From positions 27,153 through 91,152 of the forward strand of contig LSSN01004835.1 in the NCBI GenBank assembly GCA_001970855.1: 64,000 nt of DNA, in the 5' to 3' direction. Source of the DNA: Smittium culicis (lineage: Eukaryota > Kickxellomycota > Harpellomycetes > Harpellales > Legeriomycetaceae). Positions within the stretch are counted from its first letter, which is position 1, and every line of letters starts with the position of its first letter. Below are positions 52,047 through 62,300 of this stretch, in pieces. Below the pieces are notes generated by a model that had not been told where the DNA came from, ran no database searches, and saw nothing but the letters and a program-made list of their open reading frames with translations. Position numbers and translations under genes: made by a program.

Positions 52047-52592
52047 GATATGTAATTTTTTATTTTTTAACTACGAAATGATACTTAAATTTAAAATAAA
52101 TATCGATTTGCCCAATTTTATAAAATATAATGATTGAATTATATCTTTATATATCGACTAGATGTATTTTATATAATTCAACATAATTATAATGATAATA
52201 GCAATAACTTGAACGAATCTGTTTAAAAAATATTTGGAGAAACATAAAAAGTGTGGAGATGAGCTATTAAATAGTACAAATTTCTTTTCTCTGAATTGTT
52301 TCAATTTGTATGTGCAAGTAATTCCCCATTATATATTTCAGCCTATCAATAGTTATATAGGGGGTCCTATACGAAGAGAGAGCTTTGCTGCAGTTAATGT
52401 TAATGTTATTAGCTTGGGAATTCATTGATTGTTAACATTATTGGCGTAATTGAATTGCGTTTCGGCTTGTTTATTTCATAAATTTGAAATTTCTATTTGC
52501 TAAAAAATGTACTAACTTATCATTATCTACTAAATATTAATTCTAATTTATATATTTTAACACTTCACACCATAAAATGACACCTTCACCAA

Positions 52593-52780
52593 CCCTTTCC
52601 CGTCCAACATTAATATAAAACTTGGAATTAATTATTCGTTTATGGTTTATAAGCAGTTTTATTATTTGCTGCTATTTTTCAACAAACGAATAATTACATG
52701 TCTGGGAAATATAATAAATTTATTGAATGCTGTTGGCTATATTTGATAGCTCAAAAATAGCCTACTGCTCGTGAAAGATG
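52593..52780 (+). mobile_element. MITE copy B (piggyBac-type family)
   Basis: The left end is CCCTTTCCCGTCCAAC and the right end is CTGCTCGTGAAAGATG, with TGCTGTTGGCTAT before the right end. It is 188 bp long, like the other copies, with no coding capacity. Confidence 0.75.
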
Positions 52781-53961
52781 TGAGGATCTCCCATACTAAT
52801 ACGATATAAAAATTTTGTTATTTTTATCAATATGCCATTGAATATGTCTTGCTTTAGTTGGATATAATTTTTTTAAATTAATTTTTGAGGTTTTAGTTTT
52901 TTTTTAAAGTCGAGAAAAATAAAGGATTTATAGACATTGTTAAATCGATAGCTAGACTAACACAAATTTACGAATAATTAGTTTTGCAGATGTTATCCAC
53001 AAAGTTGAATTTTAAAAATGAAAAATACAAGTGAATTTTTTTTTTTACCTTTAATTCTTAACTATATTGTGGAGCGGTGATAATAAATAGGTAATTTTTA
53101 TAATATCCAAAACTTCTTAAAAGATAGAAAAAAAATATAGACACATAATGCCACAAACTCAGTTTAAAAAATTTGTTGCAAATTATATGTACTCTCTATT
53201 TAAAAATACCATGAACTATGCTAGGCAGGCGATTTTTATTGAACTATTTGAATTATTCTGGATAAATCTCAAGGCATTTACATTGAAACATTGGCGCTCG
53301 ATAAATTCAATTAAACTATTTATTTGAATGGATTGAAATGTTTTATTCATTTGAAATATAAGTTTGCTTTGCTATAAGCTTTTTAATTCTTTTTATTTAA
53401 AACAAAAATAACCTTTTCGCGTGTAGTAGGACACTTTTAAACCTCTAAAACCAATTAACAAATTTTATAAATAAAAACACTACCCCCAATTTATTTGATA
53501 TTATATTTTATTGGCTAAATAATTTTATATGCGAATTAGAATCTTTGAATAAAAAATTCTATCAAATCAATAATTATACGCTTTGTAAAAAAAATTCGCT
53601 ATTAAGCAAATGGAAACAACTTTAGATATCATTTAATATAAATGTACAAAAAATGCAAGGAAAACTGAAACATTATAATTGAAAATTCATTTTTTTGATT
53701 ACTGGTATTTATCTAGGAACTCGAGTTTTATTATCATTCAGTTTGAAATTTTTTTGAAATGTACTTGTAAATAAGATGCGAAAATTATTCAAAATCCATA
53801 ATCTCTTTTGCATTTACCACTCTTAAACTATAATCGTAAATTAAGATTTTTTTAAATAAATTTAGATATGAAAATATATTTTCAACAGTTAAAACCATCT
53901 TAAGACAAAAAATTAAAAGTATTCGATATACCAAAATTAAAAATCATAAATCTTATACGAT
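52781..53961. other. Intergenic DNA upstream of the receptor gene
   Basis: AT-rich DNA with no gene. A few CCAAT/ATTGG boxes occur (about 53453, 53486, 53510), less densely than at the other promoters. Confidence 0.4.
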
Positions 53962-54906
53962 ATGGCGATAAGCAAAGATAATGATACATCCCAAAATATC
54001 ATCCTAGCAGTGTTTGTAGTATGCTTTGCAATTTCATTTTCTACACTTATATTTTACTTATTATTTTATATAACAGATAAAAAGATTGTTAATAGAATAA
54101 CTATTAGACAAGGGATTGTGATATTGGTGTCAAATATGTTTTCTAGCATATTTTACATATTAATTGTTTTCGAGCGCGTTAATACTGTAGGCTGCACTGT
54201 TTCCCGGTATTTCGTTACCGTTTTCGATATATTTACGAGCTTTATCAGCGTCACTATCATGCTTCACCTAGTTCTTTTGTTTAAATACAACGTCAAAAAC
54301 ATCAAAAATTATGAAAAATATTACTATATTGTGAGCATATTTTTATCCACGCTAATACCTGGATTTTTATTAGCATCCTACAAAAATTACGATGATTTTA
54401 GCGCCGATTTTTGCAACCTTGCATACCCTGAGACCAAAAGAGCATTTGTATATATTTGGGTTGGGTATTTAATTTGGACTCTACTAAGCTCGATAGCAGT
54501 CGTTGTGTTAACAATAATGCTGATAAATACAATTAAAAAAAAGCAAAGATTAAATTCAGAGGTTCTTTACAAGCGAAACACAATAAGAAGCTATTTACAT
54601 TCAATAAACATGGGAACTCGATCGGTTACTAAAAAGATAATCCTTCACTCTATTTGGTACCCAGCAATACCACTGGTAGCAAGCTTTTTTGTTATGGTAT
54701 ATAAAACTGTAGGATATGCTTTACAAACGGATTTGTATGTTTTCGCAACAATAGTTTATATACTAAGAGGAACTGAGGGAGTTTTTATAACAGTAGCATT
54801 TTTTATGGACCCAATAGTTAAGAGCGCTATGAGTAAAACCAGCTTGAAGAGATGTTTTAAAAAGCTACTAGTTAAAATGAAACTCAGAGATGAAGAATTG
54901 CAATGA
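53962..54906 (+). CDS. Seven-transmembrane receptor, cAMP-receptor-like GPCR
   Basis: A single-exon frame of 314 residues has seven hydrophobic segments at about 13-37, 51-70, 83-107, 121-140, 162-189, 227-247 and 258-282. Cys78 at the top of the third helix and Cys151 in the second external loop are placed for the conserved GPCR disulphide. A basic loop between helices 5 and 6 (KKKQR, YKRN, TKK), the helix-6 motif SIWYPAIP and a basic cytoplasmic tail fit the fungal/amoebal cAMP-receptor-like (Git3/CAR-like) group. That subgroup is an inference from layout and a few motifs; the ligand is unknown. ATG 53962 is the first in frame and gives a short extracellular N-terminus with no signal peptide. 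The gene stands alone in AT-rich DNA between MITE copies. Confidence 0.78.
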   Translation: MAISKDNDTSQNIILAVFVVCFAISFSTLIFYLLFYITDKKIVNRITIRQGIVILVSNMFSSIFYILIVFERVNTVGCTVSRYFVTVFDIFTSFISVTIMLHLVLLFKYNVKNIKNYEKYYYIVSIFLSTLIPGFLLASYKNYDDFSADFCNLAYPETKRAFVYIWVGYLIWTLLSSIAVVVLTIMLINTIKKKQRLNSEVLYKRNTIRSYLHSINMGTRSVTKKIILHSIWYPAIPLVASFFVMVYKTVGYALQTDLYVFATIVYILRGTEGVFITVAFFMDPIVKSAMSKTSLKRCFKKLLVKMKLRDEELQ

Positions 54907-55607
54907 ATTTTGATCTTATTTACATACACTGAAGCACTCGAACTAAATTCATACGCAAAGAAATGCATTGATTTTTTCTATCGTTATATACTAAATATAT
55001 TTATTTAGGTTATATGACATTTTTTATATTTTATATAGGTTTAATATTATAATTTTGATTACCATTAGATGTTATAGAGTCAATAAAAATTGCATTTCCA
55101 AATACACTATATTTTACTTTGACTTTTCCCTATTAAATCGCTCGTGGATTTTCAATTTAAATTTCAAAAATTAATGCTTCCTTTTATAAAGAATAGTGTG
55201 ATAAATAAAAGTGAAATATATAATTATCGTTTGAATTTTAATACTCCATTCAAGTAATAGGTTTTAATCTTAATTTTTTTTTTTAATAACTGCTGAGCTA
55301 TATATATATTATCCATCAAATTTTGAACATTAGATAAAGTAAGCACTTTATAATTTTTTTTAATTAGCGAATTTAAAGTGGCTCAGATTAATAATATCTA
55401 TTTCTCAAATCACGGTTGATTTTATTCATAATTATTTGATACATTGAATTTATGTGAATATTGTAAGAAAACTTTATATATATATATATATATGAATTTA
55501 AGTTTTTTTTATCTCTTTGTAGCTCTTTTTTTAAAAAAAAAATAGTCAGCATAAAAATATTGTATTGAAATTATAAATTATATACTTTTTAAATTTTAGA
55601 AAGCTCG
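54907..55607. other. Intergenic DNA with TA microsatellite
   Basis: A TA-repeat lies at about 55475-55493 and a T7A10 tract at 55526-55542. No gene is seen. Confidence 0.5.
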
Positions 55608-55798
55608 CCCTTTCTCGTCCAACTCTTAGAAAAAAAAAGCTAGTTTATTGATTAGTTTATTATTTATAATTTAATTTATTATTTGCAGCTATATATTCAT
55701 ACACTAATATACCATTGATCCTAGGAATTATATTATTTTAGTTGGGTTTAATTTGCTAAACTATAAGGATCAAAAAAATCAACTGCTTGTGAAAATGG
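55608..55798 (+). mobile_element. MITE copy C (piggyBac-type family)
   Basis: The left end is CCCTTTCTCGTCCAAC and the right end CTGCTTGTGAAAATGG, followed by TTTAA, a near match to the TTAA target. The length is 191 bp. Confidence 0.72.
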
Positions 55799-56418
55799 TT
55801 TAAGATTCTAAAAATTGATTAAAACAACTATAAAAAAATATTTCTTGATATTCCTATCGCTTAGAAACACAATTTATTACTATTAAACGAAAGAAATATA
55901 TACTTTCTCTAGCTTTTTATTATTGTATTTATCTTCATTTGTTCCTAAAAACAATCTATTTACATCTGACAATAGAAATTATCTTATTTTTATATATTTA
56001 TGTTGTGGATAATGCCTCCATCATTCATATAACGCTTAATATTCTTTTAATTTTAATAATCATTAAAATATTTAGTGTAATAATTATAAATAATATACTT
56101 ATCCAAAATTTATTATGATATTTCTTTTCCTTTAGAGGCTTAGTTTAATTGCTTTCAGCAAGGGTTGATTAAGAACAGTATTTGATAATACTTTTGATTT
56201 TATCTAATTTTACAAGAATATGATGAATGGAAGGAATGTACATTAATTTTATATAAACTGTAGACAAAAACTCATTTTATTTGTAAATTTTAATCAATTT
56301 TTACATATTACAAGCGCTAAATATCTTATTTTAGAAGAATGATTAAAAGTATATAAATATATTTTAATTTAGCTACAGTAATTGATGATATTGTATTATC
56401 GGTATTAATCACGTTTAA

Positions 56419-56606
56419 CCCTTCCCCGTCCAACACTCGTAGAAAAATTGAACATAATGATTCGCTAGCGATTTAAAAAAGTTATATTATTTGCTGTTTT
56501 ATTGTAATCAGTCAACATTTTTTTATTTTTCAGAATTAAACTATTATAATTGAAAACTGTTAGCTATACTTGGTAGATCAAAAACAGTCTACTACTCGAG
56601 AAATGG
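56419..56606 (+). mobile_element. MITE copy D (piggyBac-type), flanked by TTAA on both sides
   Basis: This is the best-preserved insertion. TTAA at 56415-56418, then CCCTTCCCCGTCCAAC; the far end is CTACTCGAGAAATGG followed by TTAA at 56607-56610. The 188-bp body includes GTTAGCTATACTTGG and AACAGTCTACTACTCGAG. TTAA duplication is the signature of piggyBac-type transposition. Confidence 0.82.
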
Positions 56607-57133
56607 TTAAATTGTTTATAAATTTTTATTTTTAGCATGATGCTAATTCTTTGCTATGATGTTTTTTTATCTAGTTTTATTATAAGATCTAATCTGTATA
56701 AGTGCTATATACATTTCACAATCTCTTTTTACTCAAGACTAGTAAGCTTTAAAAAATTGTAAACTGTTCTAATCAACTACTAGGTAGATAAATATAAAAT
56801 ACTACTGGTTTTAATCTAACTATAACATATTTTATACACAATAATAATATCATAGTTTATTTATGAAATGTCGGCTTATTCGATTTACTTCAGCGTTGAT
56901 ATAACCAAAACAAGGATTTTTTGACTTTTTGACACAAGTATTGGTAATAATTTTATATCCATATTAGCTTTATAAATCTAATAAATTTTTATCTTTTATG
57001 GTTTGGTTTTTTTGGGCCATCGTAGTTTTTTGGTTTTATAGAGTGAACGACTCACCTATAGAACAATAAGGGTAATGAATTTATTCTTTCAGTAAACGCG
57101 CTATTATTTATATATATTAGTAAGTGGTATATA

Positions 57134-57322
57134 CTCTTTTCATGGGCGGTAGACTTTTTTTGATCTTGAGATATAGCCAACTGCGTTCAATTAATATACT
57201 ATAATTCCGAGAACTTAAGAATTATTGGTATATTATAGAATATCAACAAATAACAATTATAATTATAAATCATAGTTGAATCATTAAGTTACTTTTTTTA
57301 AAGAGTGTTGGACGCGAAAGGG
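57134..57322 (-). mobile_element. MITE copy E (piggyBac-type family)
   Basis: It lies in the opposite orientation to copies B-D. The plus strand shows GGGCGGTAGACTTT and ATAGCCAACTGCGTTCAATT at the left, and GTGTTGGACGCGAAAGGG at the right. The length is 189 bp. Confidence 0.72.
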
Positions 57323-58161
57323 ATACACTATCCCTCGGTTCAAAAATTATTTGCAGCATAGTTTATCATGTGTAATTTGTGGTCAAATTATAATTTTCAT
57401 GAAACGAACAAGAGTAGTTTTTTATATGTTTAAATGCCACATACAAGAAAGGGGTATATAAAATCAATTTACTACAACTCAAATAAAATAGTCTGTGATA
57501 GAATATATTCAAACTGTAAATTAAAAAATTAATTTTACAAAAATATATTATCAATTTACGCTTTACATTACCTAATATTTATTATCTGTGGTGGTGTGAT
57601 TTCTTGCTAACATCTAAGGCTGATTGAGCGTCTAGCTTCTAGTTTAGCAAGCAATTACATTTTTCTACTTCGTGAGATTGATTGGGTTACTCTATTAGAG
57701 ATATAGAGTATAATATTTCTTATTGAGCAATTCATAGTTTTTGGACTAACGAAAAAATACTTATTATTTGGGGAGCTTCGATACTTTAACTATTACGTTT
57801 ACTTTTGGAGTTATCAATTATAATGATTTTATATATTGTTTGCATTGTTGGTCATTTTATTTTACAAACTTATACCCTATGTAACCCCCTTTGGTCTACA
57901 ATTGAGAAGCATATTAACCCGCCTTTACCTTCCTTAATTGGACTCTAACGCTGCACGCCAGAATAATTCCCAGATAAAAGTATCTAGCGAATAGATACCT
58001 CTTGAGCTTTAACATTTTGTGAGCTAAACGCTTCTGATGTGTTCAATTCCTGAAACTATGCCAAAAGATACCATGAACAGTGCCGCGTAATTTTCGAATG
58101 GTTTGAAATGCTAGATTATTGGCCATATAAACATTAATATCATTTTGGCAGGAGCTATTAA
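57323..58161. other. Intergenic DNA between MITE copies
   Basis: No gene is recognised. A moderately GC-richer patch at about 57870-57970 has no identifiable content. Confidence 0.4.
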
Positions 58162-58347
58162 CCCTTTCCCTCGCGGTATACTATTTTTGGACCACCGTTT
58201 GTAGCCAACTGCATTCATTGAAAATTAACAATTTCAAGAGCCTATATGATTGGTTTATTTCATATTTTCAGCAAATAAATAACATAATTATAATTCATAA
58301 ACGAATCGTTAAATTAAACTTTTTATAGAGCGTTGGACGGAAAAGGG
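58162..58347 (-). mobile_element. MITE copy F (piggyBac-type family)
   Basis: It is preceded by TTAA (58158-58161), starts CCCTTTCCCTCGCGGTA, contains TAGCCAACTGCATTCATTG, ends GCGTTGGACGGAAAAGGG, and is followed by CTAA (58348-58351), one base away from TTAA. The length is 186 bp. Confidence 0.8.
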
Positions 58348-58368
58348 CTAATCAAACACAGCAATGGA

Positions 58369-58577
58369 CCAATAACAGGAGTTCAAACTTTTAATCAATA
58401 TTTTAAGCGAAAGCGTGCGAGCATAAAAAGAGTATTGGTACATTATTGGCCTTGTTCTATGTACCTCAAAAACTTTTAAACTTATTGGCAAGCACTTTCA
58501 TTATTAAGGCTTTATCGCTTTTTCTTTACCCAATTAATTTCAAGGTAATCATTTGACATATATTTTATTCGGCCAAT
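58369..58577. promoter_or_regulatory. CCAAT-box cluster upstream of INTS2
   Basis: Six CCAAT/ATTGG boxes lie within about 210 bp (58369, 58434, 58445, 58484, 58528, 58573), most as TATTGGC or GGCCAATA. The cluster starts 22 bp after MITE copy F and lies 0.8-1.0 kb before the INTS2 ATG. Confidence 0.5.
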
Positions 58578-59384
58578 AGCTAAATTATTTTTAAGCAAGT
58601 GAAAAGAGTTTGTGGTAAGATAAAAAAAAAACTGTGCGAATAGAAGAAATTAAAGCGACCATGTTAGTTTGAACTGAAAAAATTAAGCAAAAAGTATATT
58701 TTTGTAGTAGGAACCAGAAAAATGTATAATTAAACTGGGTTTTACTTCATTTCACTTATAATATTAACAAGTTACTTGCAACCATAACTTAAAATTTAAA
58801 CGATATAGCTGGTACATCTCTCTTTCTTTACAAGAAGCTCTGGACTAACTTGATAATATAACCATTTTTTCTTACCAAAAAGCCTAGTTTAGAAACCCTT
58901 TGCCTGTATTGTTTGGCCGATGTCTTTTTGTTAGCATTGCCCATTAACTAATAACTTCTCTAGTGTTCTTTGTTTTAGTATTATTCTTATAGACCACTTC
59001 ATTTCCCGCTTTCTTATTAACATATATTGCATTAATAACTATATATTAAGCTATATACATAGCTATTTTTAATCGATATACTGTAATATACCTATATCAT
59101 ATTTTGTACATTCATACATTTGTTTTACTAGTTAAAAGTTTTTCCTTTCTTTTTTTTTTCCACTAATCTGCTCTTTCACAGACTTATACCTGTTGTAATT
59201 GATCTATCACCACATTATTAGATCTCCAAAAACTAAATATATATAGTTTATTTATTTATTCAAAATTCTCTATAAAATTATTTCAAGTTGCTATACCTTT
59301 CTGGATTCTTTTTCCACTATAAAAGAGCCCCTATTACTTTAAAGCTAAATCCCATACTTTTCAGCTCGTTTGAGTTGCTTTTTA

Positions 59385-62300
59385 ATGGAAAAATCATCCA
59401 ATTCTTCCGAGTCTGTTGACTCTTTGGTAAACATATCACCATCTCAAATAAAACGAGACATTGACAATTCCGTTGAAGAGCTTCATCGTAATATTTTAGA
59501 TATAAAAGTTAAAGTCGAAGATGCTATTTTACCTAACTCTTCTGACTTTTATATTATTCCCAATAATGAAGACTCGATTAATATTAAATCTGAATTTGCT
59601 TTAAATGATTCTGAAGTCGTAAACAACCTTCCATCCGGCATTTCTGTAACGCCGTCGGATATCAAACCTGAAACCAGTAGCGAAGCTGAAGACGTTAAGC
59701 CGAAAGTTGAAAATATGTATAACTTTGAGAATGTTGATTCTGATAATCTAATCAAGTTTGAAGATATTAAAAAAGAGATTTCTTCTCAATCAATAAGTAA
59801 TAAAATTATTGCTAACCCTAAAAAGGTTAATAAAACTGGTATGCCTGCTAAAACTACAAGTCGAAAATCAAGTCAAATATTGTCGGCTTGGAACTCTCAA
59901 AGACTAGGTTTAAATAAACATAACACCTCTTTCAACCCTCAAAATCCAAACACTTTTTCAATATTCAGCACTCTAAAAATGAAAATGGACAAAATAAACA
60001 AGGCCTCAAAGCCCGCCAGCTCATCCTCTAACTCCAAGCTTCGAACAAAAAAAACTATATCAAAGATAATCTCTTCTGAATCTTTAAACAAATTTGATAG
60101 TACTCTAGAAACTATAAATTCAGCCTCAAACACAGATATTAAGCCTGATATAAAACCTCCCGTCATTTTACAGGAATCCCAGCCCTTGATTTCTAACCAG
60201 GACTATCTAGACTTTGAAAAAAAATGTATAGAGGAATGGAAAGCGCAAAGAAAGGAAAATGAAAACCCTTTTGCAAAGAGGAACTCCTCGCTTTTAGCTT
60301 TCATTAATGGCAGCCTTCAAGACCGCATTAGAGTCACTATTTTTTCTTTTCTCGACCTACTAGAAGAAATGCCTGTATTATTGGGGATTTATGAACAGCG
60401 CTCCCTTTTGGAGTCAAGCGTCTCCTCCACTACCGAAATTGATATCTCTTTATCAACTTGCTGGAAATGGATTAAAGTAAAATGTGCTCTATTTGTCTTA
60501 TCTGAAAGCGAACTCAATGAACTGTTTAAAGTTATCCTAAATTATGATAATAAAAGCAACGCTGTTAAAATGGAAGGATTGTTACTATCTAAACCTTCTA
60601 ATAATATGGGATTGTACACCCTTAACCTTTTAAATACAACTATAAACACAATATTGACAAAATGTCAAATATTTAGCATAAACTATAACAAAACCATTTG
60701 TGCTTTTATTCTCTCTAAGAAAAATATTGTCGACTTTGCAGTTTTTCATGCAAGCTCAGAAGTACTATTTATCGCCTTTTTATCTCGACTAGTCGAGGAA
60801 TTTGATATTCTTTGCCAAGATTACAAGAAAACCATTAAAACTTCCATAATTGAAATCATTAACAAATTCCCTAAAGCATACCGAGCCTTAGCTGCAAAAC
60901 ATTTTTTATACAAAAAAGCTTTTTTTGAAATTTACTTATGGCTAAAGCTATCTGAATACAATGAAAATAGCTCATCCCTACCTAAAGGCAAAATTTATAA
61001 TGACATCTCGTTTACAAGCTTTTTAGCAGAGTTGAACGATATTTTTTCCCAAAAAAATTTCAATTGGATTAGCAACGCAAGCTTTGATGGTGATAGTCTA
61101 ATCTCTTTAGATTCCATTCAAGCCATATTAGAAAACGCCGTTGCAAATTACCTTGAAAACTTTGAATTAAACCAAACGCTTATATATGACTGTATCAGAG
61201 CTTGGTGCGGCCTTATTGGTTATTTGAATGTCACCCCTAGTAATATGATATACTTTATTTGCTCAAAAATTTCTCGTTTAACACAAAACCCGATTTCATC
61301 AAAGTTAGTGTTCGCATTTGCCATTTTAATACTAACATATACCCCCACTAAGAACTTGGATCTAGCAAGAGAGATGCTAATCAGCTTCTACTCATCTAAT
61401 TCGTCTGCCTACTATGCCATCTTTTCGATATTTTTACAATCTCAACACATTGATGAAGCCGAAAATCTGATTTGCCAATTCGCCAATATGAACTTCATTT
61501 TTCCTAGGAAGAGGTTGTATCTTCTGAGAGAATGGATGAACCCTTCATCTTCACCAAATAACAAAACTTTCAAAACTCCATTAACTGTCATCATAAATAA
61601 CACTAAGCTGCTAGATTCCACAGATAAATACTATCTCTACCAAGCCGTTCTTTACGACCTTCGAGATAAGTCGTCTAATAGTGAAATGCATATCTTACAC
61701 AACTGGCTCTCTGATTCAATATTAAATGCGTCTTTTACCGAGTTACCTATCCTTTTTAAACTCATTAAGCAGTATATAGATATCGGTTTTACGCCTTTTT
61801 CTGAAGAATATCTTTCAAAAGTCTTATCTGGAAACATTTTCTCTATTGAAGAAGCAGATCCTGATTTTTTACTATACCCAAAGTATATGCTTGCCTTATT
61901 CTATGTTTTATATCATAATAAAAAGGTTTCTGAACCAAGCTCAACTTCAGAATCTTTCAATATGTCTAACATAGGTGTCAGTTTTTGCTCTCAAGCTCTC
62001 AAAGAAATTTACTCTGACGCCATTCTTGATTCAGTACCGGCTAAACTAGTTATTTCTCAGCTTGAAATAGGATCCAAGTCATCTGTGGATGACATAAAAT
62101 ACGCATTTATGGACATCTCTCCCGAGTTTATATCACTACTCATGACTCAGTACCAACATGTTATTGAACCTGGAAGATCTTTGGGATTTAAAATAAGATC
62201 CGAAATATCATCATCTTTTGAACGCCACCCTATTTGCTTAAATGCTCCATCTAAAAATTCGCAGATTCAAGATCGCCTCTATAAAATGCTATCAACGCCT

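Noticed and set aside
53412..53560. Possible seventh MITE copy starting CCTTTTCGCGTGTAG
   Set aside because: The internal TAGCCAACTGC block and the opposite end GTTGGACG are missing.
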